A stretch of 64,000 bases of DNA, taken from Prevotella sp. MA2016 (GTDB taxonomy: Bacteria; Bacteroidota; Bacteroidia; Bacteroidales; Bacteroidaceae). Positions 1 to 8,869 of this stretch are shown here, in pieces. The notes beneath the pieces are model-generated. The model was given only the letters and a program-made list of their open reading frames with translations, was not told where the DNA came from and did not search any database. Numbering within the stretch: position 1 is the first letter of the stretch; each line of letters starts with the position of its first letter. The translations under genes were made by a program, and so were the position numbers. The DNA lies in contig NZ_KK211036.1 of NCBI RefSeq assembly GCF_000619825.1, positions 117,612-181,611 of the forward strand, in the 5' to 3' direction.

Positions 1-105
1 GATGGTCACAACACCTTGTGAAGCAACATAATTTCTAATCACTCCCGAAAGTTGAGAAATCTACAGTAAGGAAATTAAAAACATCGAGATTATGGCAAAT
101 CAAGC

Positions 106-132
106 AACATTATCAAAAGTTTTGATAATGTT
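106..132. repeat. 27-bp AT-rich palindrome
   Basis: Two perfect 13-base arms, AACATTATCAAAA and TTTTGATAATGTT, flank a single G. It lies 10 bp past the stop codon of the acetyltransferase gene. It could fold as a weak hairpin at the end of the efflux-operon transcript, or be a binding site for a dimeric protein. It has no GC-rich stem or U-tract, so it is not a standard terminator. The remaining bases 1-105 show no gene. Confidence 0.6.
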
Positions 133-142
133 TCGAAGTTTG

Positions 143-1090
143 TCATAGAGATAATACCATGTGAATTGTAGTTGCCGTATGGCCTGAATGACCAAGGCGA
201 GAAGGCAGTTTCACAAAACCATGACGGGCATACATCTTCACTGCATCGGCAAACTCCGGGAAAGACTCAATGTAGAGATGTGTATAGCCTGCTTTCCGTG
301 CTTCATTGATGACCAGTGAGAAAAGTTTTGAGCCATACCCCTTCCCACGAACTTTCGGGGAAAGATAGAATTTTACCAGTTCTACATATCCTTCAGGCAA
401 GCCTTCTGTTGGATAGAAACCACAGCCCCCCATCACCTCACTATCTTCGTTGATGACCCAATATCCGGCATTCACATCCTGCAAGGATTTCCATATATGC
501 CATGTGCGGGAATCATCATAGACGGTGTTCACCAATGGTGCTCCATATTCCTCGAACACAGAACGTATCACACGGGCAAGCGGCTTCTGATCTTCCTGTT
601 CTATCGGTCTGATGGTCGCTGTTTTATTCTCCAGACACAGTTCCATCAGTATATCACAACGTTCGTAGGCATTATTCTTCAGCAGTATCTCCTTGAATCC
701 CAATTTGCGATAAAGAGCAATGGAGGCTTCCAAGCGGGTGTTGCCTTCGAGAAAGATTCGTTTTACATCATGACTGCGGGCATAGTCTAATAATGCCTCG
801 CCCAGTTGGCGACCGATGCCTTTTCCCTGTGCATCTGGAGAGACTGCCATCTTTGCCAGCTCGTGACAGTCAGATTCAGGATGCGGTTTCAGCGCACAGC
901 AACCCACAACCTGTCTGCTTTCGTCTATAGCCAGAAATATCTGCCCACCATGTCCGATGATGTTGTCATCGATATGTGCAAATGTGTCAAGATCAGACTG
1001 CTCCAGTCTGAACCAGGTCTCTATCCACTGCTTGTTCAGTTGGATAAAGTCCTGCTTGTATTGCGGCTCGTATGTGACAATTCGTATCAT
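143..1090 (-). CDS. Tandem GNAT-family N-acetyltransferase
   Basis: The protein (315 aa from the chosen ATG at 1090) has two GNAT folds in a row. The acetyl-CoA pyrophosphate-binding motif appears as QGKGIG at residues 88-93 and again as RGKGYG at 249-254, each after the usual beta-strand (KMAVSP, KFYLSP). GNAT enzymes move an acetyl group from acetyl-CoA to an amine; the substrate cannot be read from sequence. A longer frame reaches back to 1138, but the ATG at 1090 begins the first GNAT strand (MIRIVTYEP). It follows the efflux adaptor gene by 58 bp on the same strand but has its own promoter-like sequence directly upstream. Confidence is high for the family and low for the function. Confidence 0.85.
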   Translation of the reverse strand: MIRIVTYEPQYKQDFIQLNKQWIETWFRLEQSDLDTFAHIDDNIIGHGGQIFLAIDESRQVVGCCALKPHPESDCHELAKMAVSPDAQGKGIGRQLGEALLDYARSHDVKRIFLEGNTRLEASIALYRKLGFKEILLKNNAYERCDILMELCLENKTATIRPIEQEDQKPLARVIRSVFEEYGAPLVNTVYDDSRTWHIWKSLQDVNAGYWVINEDSEVMGGCGFYPTEGLPEGYVELVKFYLSPKVRGKGYGSKLFSLVINEARKAGYTHLYIESFPEFADAVKMYARHGFVKLPSRLGHSGHTATTIHMVLSL

Positions 1091-1096
1091 CAATTG

Positions 1097-1127
1097 CAAA
1101 AGTACACCTTTCTTAGCATTTGTGCAA
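1097..1127 (-). promoter_or_regulatory. Promoter-like sequence before the GNAT gene
   Basis: On the minus strand TACTTTTG (1097-1104) matches the Bacteroidota -7 element TAnnTTTG, with TTG at 1125-1127 about 20 bp upstream as a partial -33 element. The start codon at 1090 lies only 7 bp from the -7 box, so transcription would begin at or next to the ATG. Confidence 0.4.
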
Positions 1128-1148
1128 TACCATAACAATGGTATTTAC

Positions 1149-2294
1149 TTATTCCTCCTCACCGTGGTCGGCCAACATAGACTCCAGATAAAAGGCCTTG
1201 GCTATGACAATTTCGGAGGAAGGAGACACGCTGTCGGTGAATGTGATTTGCGTGTAGCCTTGCTGGCTGAATCCCGTGACGACTTCCTGTTTCCGGAAAC
1301 GGTTGGAACCAAGACTGACAAATACGAACTTGCGATTGGCACTCATCACAATGGCTTCATCGGGCACGGCATCGCAGGTCTGTTCGTCACAGTGGATGAC
1401 TGCCGAAACGAACATATTGGGCAAGAGTTTTGCCCCTTCCGCGCTGTCGAGTTTGACATGAACAGAAGCCGACTTCGACTCATTGTCCAAGGCTGCGGTA
1501 ACGAACGAGACAGTGCCCGTGAGGAGTGTTGAGGACTGGTCGGAGAGTTGCATGGTGACCTTCTGGCCGATGTGGATGCTGGCGATGTCGCTTTCAAAGA
1601 CATGGAGGTCGGCATGGAGGGCTTTGTTGTCATAGACCTTCATCAGCACGGTCTCGCTGTCGAGATAACTTCCCATACTTACCAATATCTCGCCCACCAC
1701 GCCCGAGATGGGTGAACGTACGGGAGCAGCATTCGAGAAATGCCCTTGCGCCACCTGACGACTGCTGATACCCAGTTGTTCCAACTGAAGGCGCAAGCCT
1801 TGCTCGGTGACGCTGGCCATGTCAAATTCGGCCTTGGCCTGTTGCAGGTTTTTACCCACACCAGCCCCTTGTTCATGAATATCCTGCTGACGCTGCAAGG
1901 CCTGCCGTGCCAGCGATAATTGCCGGGAAGCAACGAGATAGTCTTTCTGTAGAGCCACAATCTCGGTGTTCTCCACTAAGGCCAGCGTCTGTCCCTGCCT
2001 TACAGCCTGTCCTTCTTTCACCAGGATGCGCTTGGTGATGCCAGCAACCAAAGAGGTGACATCCGCACGGTCTTGCGGAGAAAGTCTCAAAGTTCCCGTG
2101 GCATTGATGGTGCCCGAAAGTTGGCGTTGCTCTACATGCCCGAACTTGACACCGATGGTATTCAATTGCTGTTCGGTCAATTCAACGACATTCTCTTCAT
2201 GCGACTCTTTTTCTTCCTCTGCCTGCTTCACTTCGTTCTTGCAAGAAACGGTCAGCAGCGACAGGGCGATCATAGAATATATTATTATCTTCAT
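1149..2294 (-). CDS. Efflux RND transporter periplasmic adaptor (HlyD/CusB family)
   Basis: Membrane-fusion protein that links the inner-membrane RND pump to the outer-membrane channel. The 381-aa product starts with a lipoprotein signal ending in LLTVSC (Cys18). An acidic linker, a lipoyl-like half domain (KEGQAVRQGQTLALVENTE), a coiled-coil hairpin rich in Gln, Leu and Ala, the second lipoyl half (APVRSPISGVVGEILVSMGS) and beta-barrel domains follow. This order and length are typical of CusB/CzcB-type adaptors. It sits 18 bp after the TolC-like gene, third in the efflux operon. It lacks the Met-rich N-terminal copper site of E. coli CusB, which agrees with a divalent-metal pump. Confidence 0.9.
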   Translation of the reverse strand: MKIIIYSMIALSLLTVSCKNEVKQAEEEKESHEENVVELTEQQLNTIGVKFGHVEQRQLSGTINATGTLRLSPQDRADVTSLVAGITKRILVKEGQAVRQGQTLALVENTEIVALQKDYLVASRQLSLARQALQRQQDIHEQGAGVGKNLQQAKAEFDMASVTEQGLRLQLEQLGISSRQVAQGHFSNAAPVRSPISGVVGEILVSMGSYLDSETVLMKVYDNKALHADLHVFESDIASIHIGQKVTMQLSDQSSTLLTGTVSFVTAALDNESKSASVHVKLDSAEGAKLLPNMFVSAVIHCDEQTCDAVPDEAIVMSANRKFVFVSLGSNRFRKQEVVTGFSQQGYTQITFTDSVSPSSEIVIAKAFYLESMLADHGEEE

Positions 2295-2312
2295 CTTCTT
2301 AATCGTTAATAA

Positions 2313-3527
2313 TTACTTTCCTTTGATAAAATTCAGTTTGATGATGGCTTGATTCAACGCATCGATGGCCTTGGCATTATCCATCTCAACGGCAAGTGCC
2401 GCCGACAGGTTTTGCACGTGTTCCACGTAGGTAATCTCTCCGGCTCCATATTCGATACGCGACAGGCGACGCATCTCCTTGGCGGCAGGAAAGCCATCGC
2501 TCTGATAATAGTCGTATGAGCGTCTGGCACTCTCCAAGGCATTCTTGGCAATCAGCAGTTCGGAACCGCTCTTGCGCTCTGCCTGTTCCTTTCTTGTGCG
2601 TGCGATATCCACATCCAGTTTTGCAGCAGATTTACGAGCCTTCTGGGAGCCGTAGAAAAGCGGGAAGGCCACCCCGACTTCAAAGCCCATCCAGTTACCC
2701 TTGTCGAAGCGCGACCTGTCCACGTTGTAGGGGTTGATACCTGAAATGACCAACTGATGACGGATTCCAACGTTGAATGATGGCATCATTCCCTGGCGGA
2801 TGTAGTTCAGTTCACTTTCACTGCGCATCTGCTCACTCTCCAATAGTTGTCCCTGCGGGGTAGCGGCAAACGACCAGGCATCGTCCACAGGCTGCACACA
2901 CAGATAACCGTCTGTGGCAACAACTGTTTCCGAGGTGTTCATCAACTGCTGCAACTGTATGGCGGCAGCCGTTTTCTCATCCTGAGCCTCACGCAGTCTG
3001 ATACCATTCTCTGCCTTCATCTGCTGGGCGTTCATCAGTTCCAGGCGGTTGGTCTCACCGTTTTTATATCGGATGTCTGCCGTCCTGACAAACTCACCCA
3101 GCACGGAGTCGTTTCCGCAAAGCAGCGCTTCGACATGCTGCCAAAAGAGCAGCTGACTATAAGCCACGGAAACATCCCTCGTAAGTTCACTTTCCGTAAG
3201 TTGATGCCGGCTTTCTTCAACCAAAGTTTCGGCTTTCAGCAGTTTCCGCCGCTTGCCGTAAACGGTCGGGAAATCAATCTTCTGCGAGAGCGTCAGTGCA
3301 TTGTCGGGACTGCCGCCCGATGTCGGGTCCTGCGACAGCAACAACTCCGTCCGATCCAGCTCGAAATAGGAGCCTTCCATTCGTTTTGCCCGCTGCACTT
3401 GCAGGTCGGCCACCTTCACGCCCATGTTGTTGGCACGGGCAATCTCGATGCACTTCGCCAGCGACTGTGCATCCACTGACGACAGGCAACAGATCAATAT
3501 TAATAAGGTACTATATATTCTTTTCAT
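2313..3527 (-). CDS. TolC-family outer-membrane efflux protein
   Basis: A 404-aa outer-membrane factor. An N-terminal signal peptide (about residues 1-20, ending VDAQS) is followed by two repeated long helical segments rich in Ala, Gln, Glu and Leu, typical of the trimeric TolC tunnel. Its start overlaps the end of the pump gene by 17 bp, which implies translational coupling. Together with the adaptor and pump it forms a tripartite metal exporter spanning both membranes. Confidence 0.9.
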   Translation of the reverse strand: MKRIYSTLLILICCLSSVDAQSLAKCIEIARANNMGVKVADLQVQRAKRMEGSYFELDRTELLLSQDPTSGGSPDNALTLSQKIDFPTVYGKRRKLLKAETLVEESRHQLTESELTRDVSVAYSQLLFWQHVEALLCGNDSVLGEFVRTADIRYKNGETNRLELMNAQQMKAENGIRLREAQDEKTAAAIQLQQLMNTSETVVATDGYLCVQPVDDAWSFAATPQGQLLESEQMRSESELNYIRQGMMPSFNVGIRHQLVISGINPYNVDRSRFDKGNWMGFEVGVAFPLFYGSQKARKSAAKLDVDIARTRKEQAERKSGSELLIAKNALESARRSYDYYQSDGFPAAKEMRRLSRIEYGAGEITYVEHVQNLSAALAVEMDNAKAIDALNQAIIKLNFIKGK

Positions 3528-6500
3528 TTTCTGTTTGATGTGAATTTGCTTCCGTTTTTTTCGTAAAAGTCTTGTAAATGGTAGGAATCACGAAGAGCGT
3601 AAGAACCGTGGCTGTGAGCAGACCGCCAATAACGACGGTGGCCAACGGACGCTGTACTTCGGCTCCATCACTGGTGGAGAGGGCCATGGGCAGGAAACCA
3701 AAAGAAGCTACCAATGCCGTTATGACAACTGGGCGCAGACGGTGTTCGCATCCTTCGAGTATGCGCTGACGGACATCCGTGACACCATGATGTTGCAAGG
3801 CATTGAACTGTCCCACGAGTACTATACCATTGAGTACGGCAACACCGAACAAGGCAATAAAGCCGATTCCTGCCGAGATACTCATTGGCATGCCGCGAAG
3901 CCACAAGGCAACGATACCGCCAATGGCTGAAAGCGGAATAGCCGATGCAACGTATAGCGTCTCACGCACACTCTTCAAAGTGGCATAAAGCAATAGCAGA
4001 ATCAACACGAGAGCCACGGGAATGGCAACCATCAACCGGTCTGTGGCGCTCTGCAGATTCTCGAACTCACCCCCGAAGGCATAGTGGTATCCGGCAGGCA
4101 TCTCCAGACGGTCGTCAAGAATCTGCTGGATATCCATGACCGTGGAACTGACATCCCGCCCCTTCACGTTGAATCCTACAAAGATACTGCGCTCCCCATC
4201 CTCGTGAGAGATTTGCGCCGGAGCCTCCTTATAACTGATGGTGGCCAACTGGCGCATGGGAACGGAAATGCCAGACGGTGAGGGTACGAATAGTTCCTCA
4301 AAATTGGAAAGGGCATCACGTCCGTCATTGTGGATGCGGAGCACAATGTCAAACTGACGATTCTCCTCCGTCACGCTCCCTGCTATTTTTCCTGCGAAAG
4401 CCGACTGCAGCACATCGTTGGCCTGACGGATAGAAATACCATACTTGGCCAACATCTGACGGTTGTATTCCACTTGCAGTTGCGGCAGTCCATTTACCTT
4501 TTCCACAAACAGGCTACCCACGCCTTCAACATCCTTGATAAGGCGCTCCACCCTGTCGGCCAGGTCCGCTAACACCTCCGTATCACCACCGTAGATTTTC
4601 ACCGCGACATCCTGACGAATACCAGTAATCAACTCGTTATTACGCATCTGGATAGGCTGCGACATCTCCACATCAAGACCTGGAATCACACCAAGGGCTT
4701 CTTCCATTTTTTCCTGCAAATCATTTTTCGTCTCGGCAGAAGTCCACTCTGCTTTTGGTTTCAGGGCGACAAGCATGTCGGCGCGTTCCACGGGCATCGG
4801 GTCGGTGGGTATTTCTGCAGAACCGATGCGCGTCACCACCTGTTTGATTTCGGGGAACTCCTGTTTCAGAATCTGTTCCGCCTTTGTACAGGTCTCCACC
4901 ATTTGGGTGAGCGACGTGCCCTGCGCCATACTCAATTCTACAGCGAAATCTCCTTCTTCGAGCGTGGGTACAAATTCAGCTCCAAGCCGACTCATCAGGA
5001 ACAGCGAGGCCCCAAAGAGTGCCATCATACCGACAATGACACCCCTGCCGTGATTTATGCATTTATCCACCAGAGGCAGATACCATGATTGCAGCCGGGC
5101 CATCATACGCGCACTGAGTGACGTCGTGGCGTGCTCCAAACGCAGCATGACCTTGTTGGTGGTTTTCCGCTTCAAGAATACAGCCGACATCATCGGGACA
5201 TATGTAAGCGAGAGAATAAAGGCGCCGAGGATGGCAAAGAAAATGGTCATAGCCATGGGACGGAACATCTTTCCCTCGATACCCACCAAGGTCATCATCG
5301 GCAAATAGACAATCATGATGATCATCTCTCCGAAGGCAGCCGACTTACGTATCCTACTCGACGATTCATACACCAGATTGTCGAAATTACGGATTTGTGT
5401 GTCATCCTGGGAAGCTATCCTCGCCACCACGGCTTCTACGATGATGATGGCACCGTCAACAATCATACCAAAGTCGATGGCACCAAGACTCATCAGGTTG
5501 CCGCTGACATCAAACACGCGCATCATACCGAAGGCAAACAGCATCGACAACGGGATGACCGAAGCCACAACAAGTCCGGCTCTATAGTTTCCCAAGAAAA
5601 AGATGAGAATGAAGATGACAATGAGTCCACCCTCCATCAGATTGCGTGCAATGGTGTTAGTAACACGGTCTACCAACAAGGTGCGGTCAATAAATGGCTC
5701 AATGACAACACCCTTGGGAAGACTCTTCTGAATATCGGCAATGCGTGACTTCACATTTTTGATGACTTCCTGAAAATTCTCGCCCCTCAACATCAGCGTG
5801 ATACCAGCCACTACCTCGCCTTCACCATTACGGGTCACGGCACCGTAGCGTGTTGCATGTCCGAAGTGCACCTTCGCCACATCACCCACCAGAACGGGCA
5901 CACCGCCCTGGGTCTTCACCACGATTTTCTCAATGTCATCCAACGTCTTCACCAATCCGAGGCCTCGAATATAATACTGATTGGAAAGACGCTCTATGTA
6001 ACCGCCGCCAGTATTTTCATTGTTCTCGTTCAGGGCAGTATAGAGTTCGGCAATCGTCACGCCCATGGCATTGAGGCGCTCCAGGTTTATATCCACCTCA
6101 TATTGCTTCACATAACCGCCCCAGCCACTGACCTCGGCAATACCTGGCGTACCCGACAACTGTTTTCTCACAATCCAATCTTGAATGGTACGCAGGTCGG
6201 TGAGCGAGTATTTATCCTCATACCCCTTCTCGGCACGGATGGTATAATGGTATATTTCACCCAAACCGGTAGAGATGGGTGCCAGTTCCACATCCACGTC
6301 ATCAGGCAGTTTTTCCTTGACGCCCCCCAACTGCTGGTCTATCAGTTCACGCGCCCAATAGTTGTCAGTTGCGTCGTTGAAGACCATCGTGATAACCGCC
6401 ATTCCGCTACGGCTGATGCTCCTCCGCTCTTTTACTTCTGGAATATTGGCTAATGCCATTTCGATAGGTGTAGTGACGTTACGCTCCATCTCCTCAGCAC

Positions 6501-6669
6501 CAGTAGATTGAGACGTCACGATAATCTGCACCTGATTGTTGGTGATGTCGGGTGTGGCATCGAAAGGCAGATGAAGCAAGGACCATAGGCCCCACGCCAC
6601 CAATGCACAGGTAAATACCCCGACCACCAATTTGTTCTCAATAGAGAACTTGATGATACGTTGAAACAT
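3511..6669 (-). CDS. czcA: Heavy-metal RND efflux pump, CzcA type
   Basis: Proton-driven inner-membrane pump of 1052 aa, the usual HME-RND length. The N-terminal transmembrane helix (about residues 14-32) is followed by the large periplasmic loop, and the remaining helices bracket a second loop. The fourth transmembrane segment carries DFGMIVDG with D399, D405 and E412. This DFG..D......E signature is typical of divalent-cation (Co/Zn/Cd/Ni) pumps; CusA-type Cu/Ag pumps have a different motif there. The C-terminus is short and charged. It follows the small Cys/His-rich gene by 79 bp that contain nested inverted repeats. The metal preference is inferred from the motif only. Confidence 0.92.
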   Translation of the reverse strand: MFQRIIKFSIENKLVVGVFTCALVAWGLWSLLHLPFDATPDITNNQVQIIVTSQSTGAEEMERNVTTPIEMALANIPEVKERRSISRSGMAVITMVFNDATDNYWARELIDQQLGGVKEKLPDDVDVELAPISTGLGEIYHYTIRAEKGYEDKYSLTDLRTIQDWIVRKQLSGTPGIAEVSGWGGYVKQYEVDINLERLNAMGVTIAELYTALNENNENTGGGYIERLSNQYYIRGLGLVKTLDDIEKIVVKTQGGVPVLVGDVAKVHFGHATRYGAVTRNGEGEVVAGITLMLRGENFQEVIKNVKSRIADIQKSLPKGVVIEPFIDRTLLVDRVTNTIARNLMEGGLIVIFILIFFLGNYRAGLVVASVIPLSMLFAFGMMRVFDVSGNLMSLGAIDFGMIVDGAIIIVEAVVARIASQDDTQIRNFDNLVYESSSRIRKSAAFGEMIIMIVYLPMMTLVGIEGKMFRPMAMTIFFAILGAFILSLTYVPMMSAVFLKRKTTNKVMLRLEHATTSLSARMMARLQSWYLPLVDKCINHGRGVIVGMMALFGASLFLMSRLGAEFVPTLEEGDFAVELSMAQGTSLTQMVETCTKAEQILKQEFPEIKQVVTRIGSAEIPTDPMPVERADMLVALKPKAEWTSAETKNDLQEKMEEALGVIPGLDVEMSQPIQMRNNELITGIRQDVAVKIYGGDTEVLADLADRVERLIKDVEGVGSLFVEKVNGLPQLQVEYNRQMLAKYGISIRQANDVLQSAFAGKIAGSVTEENRQFDIVLRIHNDGRDALSNFEELFVPSPSGISVPMRQLATISYKEAPAQISHEDGERSIFVGFNVKGRDVSSTVMDIQQILDDRLEMPAGYHYAFGGEFENLQSATDRLMVAIPVALVLILLLLYATLKSVRETLYVASAIPLSAIGGIVALWLRGMPMSISAGIGFIALFGVAVLNGIVLVGQFNALQHHGVTDVRQRILEGCEHRLRPVVITALVASFGFLPMALSTSDGAEVQRPLATVVIGGLLTATVLTLFVIPTIYKTFTKKTEANSHQTENEKNI

Positions 6670-6679
6670 AACTTATATT

Positions 6680-6751
6680 TAGTATCAATTCTATAAAGTA
6701 AACTATATTGACCGCAGGTCAATAATACACTAAAAGATGGAATTGATACTA
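6680..6751. repeat. Nested inverted repeats between the Cys/His gene and czcA
   Basis: An outer perfect 12-base inverted repeat, TAGTATCAATTC (6680-6691) with GAATTGATACTA (6740-6751), encloses an inner 8-base one, TATTGACC (6706-6713) with GGTCAATA (6717-6724), around a GCA loop. The right arm overlaps the stop codon region of the upstream gene. In mRNA it could form a long hairpin that sets relative expression of the two genes or protects an RNA end. It could also be a protein-binding site. Confidence 0.6.
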
Positions 6752-7078
6752 TTGAGGCGGTTGCCAGATAGATGCATAAACCGTATGCACATATCCATTG
6801 GAATAAGGAGTGAAGACCTTGTGGCAAGATAAGGGCTTCAAGCACATTTCCGTCACTTTTTTCGCCTTGACGACGTTTGCGCATCCGCAACAACTGGAGA
6901 AAGGCGAGCAACAGCAATGCCCTTCTGGACATGAAGTGTGATCATGATGAGAGCCGTCATTTCTATGCATCTGATGGCACTGTACTGCATCCAAATGCTC
7001 TGTCATGTCATCCCAATTACATGGTATGACAGACAGCAATAAAACAGATATGGACAACAGCAGCAATAACGGTTTCAT
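6749..7078 (-). CDS. Small exported Cys/His-rich protein at head of efflux operon
   Basis: A 109-aa protein beginning with a hydrophobic signal-like segment (MKPLLLLLSISVLLLSVIPC). A cluster of metal-ligand residues follows at about 33-68: HQMHRN, HHDHTSCPEGHCCCS and CCGCAN. The C-terminal part is less conserved in character. It resembles the short Bacteroidota proteins (DUF6660-like, from memory) found beside heavy-metal efflux genes; that match is not verified. The residues suggest periplasmic metal binding or delivery to the pump. The ATG at 7078 is preferred over a GTG one codon earlier. It is the first gene of the operon. Confidence 0.75.
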   Translation of the reverse strand: MKPLLLLLSISVLLLSVIPCNWDDMTEHLDAVQCHQMHRNDGSHHDHTSCPEGHCCCSPFSSCCGCANVVKAKKVTEMCLKPLSCHKVFTPYSNGYVHTVYASIWQPPQ

Positions 7079-7113
7079 CACATTTAATTATGATATAATA
7101 TCAATTTGCGCTG

Positions 7114-7149
7114 CAAAGATACGACATTTCACTTGCAACTCAGTTGCAA
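7114..7149 (-). promoter_or_regulatory. Efflux-operon promoter with palindromic operator
   Basis: On the minus strand TATCTTTG (7114-7121) matches the Bacteroidota -7 element. Just upstream lies a perfect 17-bp palindrome, TTGCAACT C AGTTGCAA (7133-7149), sitting where the spacer and -33 region should be. A dimeric repressor or activator bound there would control the metal efflux operon. Related AGTTGCA half-sites recur at about 7224, inside the divergent AraC remnant. Confidence 0.6.
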
Positions 7150-7180
7150 ACTTCTCATACCGTCGATTTCTTTTGAAATA

Positions 7181-7699
7181 ATGATTCAAAAAGATTGGGT
7201 GCAACCCCTGTTCTCACAAAGAGTTGCACTCAATTTGTCCGTTTTCAGCATCTTTCGATTATTCCTCGACAGCAACCTGATGGGCAGCCTCTGCCTTACG
7301 ATGATGTACGACATCTTCGATGCCCATGCCCAACGAGAATCCACAGACTCGCATACTGACCGGACAGCCTACATCGTCAAGCAGCTCATGGCACTTCTCT
7401 CCACCGGCATCAGCCGCACAGAGCGCGATGTGAGCTACTACGCAGAGCGACTAAACGTATCGCCAAAGTATCTCTCGGCCACCATCAAGCGCGTGACAGG
7501 ACACAGTGTCACCTCATACATCGACCGACACACCGTACCTATATTAAAAGAATATCTGAATGATGAGCGCCTGTCCCTCACCCAGATAGCATAACTTATG
7601 AATTTCACTACTCTTTCTTACTTCAGCCGCTACTGCACAAAGCATCTTGGTCAGTCACCCAGCGAGTACCGTCAGAGTCTTCAACCAACGTTCGAGTAG
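7181..7699 (+). pseudogene. AraC-family regulator, truncated and interrupted by a stop codon
   Basis: The reading frame from ATG 7181 contains the first helix-turn-helix of an AraC domain (YYAERLNVSPKYLSATIKR, then GHSVTSYIDRH) and runs into TAA at 7592-7594. Past this stop, in the same frame, it continues with the second AraC helix-turn-helix (MNFTTLSYFSRYCTKHLGQS, then PSEYR) to TAG at 7697-7699. The family normally reads IADRMNF where this reads IA-stop-LMNF, so one point mutation explains the break. The N-terminal sensory domain is also missing or scrambled: only about 80 residues precede the HTH. The gene diverges from the efflux operon and may once have regulated it. Confidence 0.8.
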
Positions 7700-7771
7700 T
7701 TCTTTATATATGAACTATATAATCGGCAGTAAACTAAAATTACCGCCGAATTTATATTGTTCTGAATTGTA

Positions 7772-8869
7772 CTATTCCATTTTCACGATTGCTTCAATCA
7801 TTTTCTTCGAAGTCATCTTGGCGTAGTTCTGTGTGCTTGACACCTGCCGATGCCCGAGAAGAGCAGCAATGGTGTAAATGTCAACACCTTTGTCCAACAG
7901 CTGCATGGCGAATGTGTGCCGGAAACAGTGGAAGGTGATGTGCTTGCGGATTTTTGCCTTGCTAATCCATCGATCAACATGAGTTACAAGAATGCTTTCT
8001 GTAATCATGGGGAATATCTTTCCTTCTGATTTCGATTCACCTAACACTCTGATGGCTGGAAGAGACAAGGGCAATTGAATCAAAGTGCCCGTTTTCTTGA
8101 TACGGAACCTGATATACGCTTTTCTTCCACGGTCATGATGTATATTTTCCCATCTGAGAGCAAGGATGTCACTCCTTCTTAATCCAGTATAGATGGAAAA
8201 CATGCCAGCCCTGTACACATCTGGATTATCAGCATATGGTGTACTTGCTAACTGCTTGATTTCCGCACTAGAAAGATATTCCTTTGGAATGTCATGGTTC
8301 CATTTTATCTTTTCTATGCATGTGGTGTAGTCTTCAGAAAGAATATTGTCCCTATAGGCAAAATGGACAATGCTAAGGAATGCATTGAAATATGCACTTG
8401 CAGAGTTCTTGGATAGCTTTTTCTTGGTGTGCTGCAGCCCCTTGGTACGAAGCAGGTAAAGACGGAACCGTTCGCATAGGCTCGCATTGATGTCCCTAAA
8501 CTTGCATTGTCCCTTACAAAATCTCTCAAAATGAAGTCGGCTGCTTTGATATTTTGCACCATGACAATCACCATTCAATCTGAAATACTCTAAAAAGTCC
8601 TCGTCAAGCCTGGCCTTAGCCAAGAAACTGTAGTCGTGACGAACCAGCTGCAGATACCTTTCACATCTAATTGTTTCTGCAATCTCCTCTACGGATCTGT
8701 TGTGCTTGAACTGATAGCTATTCTCCGGATTGGTGTATATTTCCAAATTCAAGCATTCGTATCTTATGCTATTGCCCTTGATGTCATGAATAGCAGGATT
8801 AAACTCCAGGTAGATGGATTTCATTTTACCCTGTGAAATATTTCTGTACTTTAGAATCACTCGTGACAT
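7772..8869 (-). CDS. Site-specific tyrosine recombinase/integrase
   Basis: A 365-aa phage-type integrase. The N-terminal Arm and SAM-like core-binding regions (about 1-190) are followed by a catalytic domain with the full active set: R231 (TGLRRSD), H314 and R317 (HCFRHTF), H340 (LLGHRQ) and nucleophile Y349 (STQNYAKM). It should cut and rejoin DNA at an attachment site. Bacteroidota integrative elements often carry such genes. Here only one other gene, a DNA-binding protein overlapping it by 13 bp upstream, accompanies it, so this is a minimal element or the remnant of one. It lies beside a broken regulator. Confidence 0.92.
   Translation of the reverse strand: MSRVILKYRNISQGKMKSIYLEFNPAIHDIKGNSIRYECLNLEIYTNPENSYQFKHNRSVEEIAETIRCERYLQLVRHDYSFLAKARLDEDFLEYFRLNGDCHGAKYQSSRLHFERFCKGQCKFRDINASLCERFRLYLLRTKGLQHTKKKLSKNSASAYFNAFLSIVHFAYRDNILSEDYTTCIEKIKWNHDIPKEYLSSAEIKQLASTPYADNPDVYRAGMFSIYTGLRRSDILALRWENIHHDRGRKAYIRFRIKKTGTLIQLPLSLPAIRVLGESKSEGKIFPMITESILVTHVDRWISKAKIRKHITFHCFRHTFAMQLLDKGVDIYTIAALLGHRQVSSTQNYAKMTSKKMIEAIVKME

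Noticed and set aside
7595..7699. Independent small gene after the AraC stop codon
   Set aside because: It is the in-frame second half of the AraC helix-turn-helix domain, so it belongs to the pseudogene.
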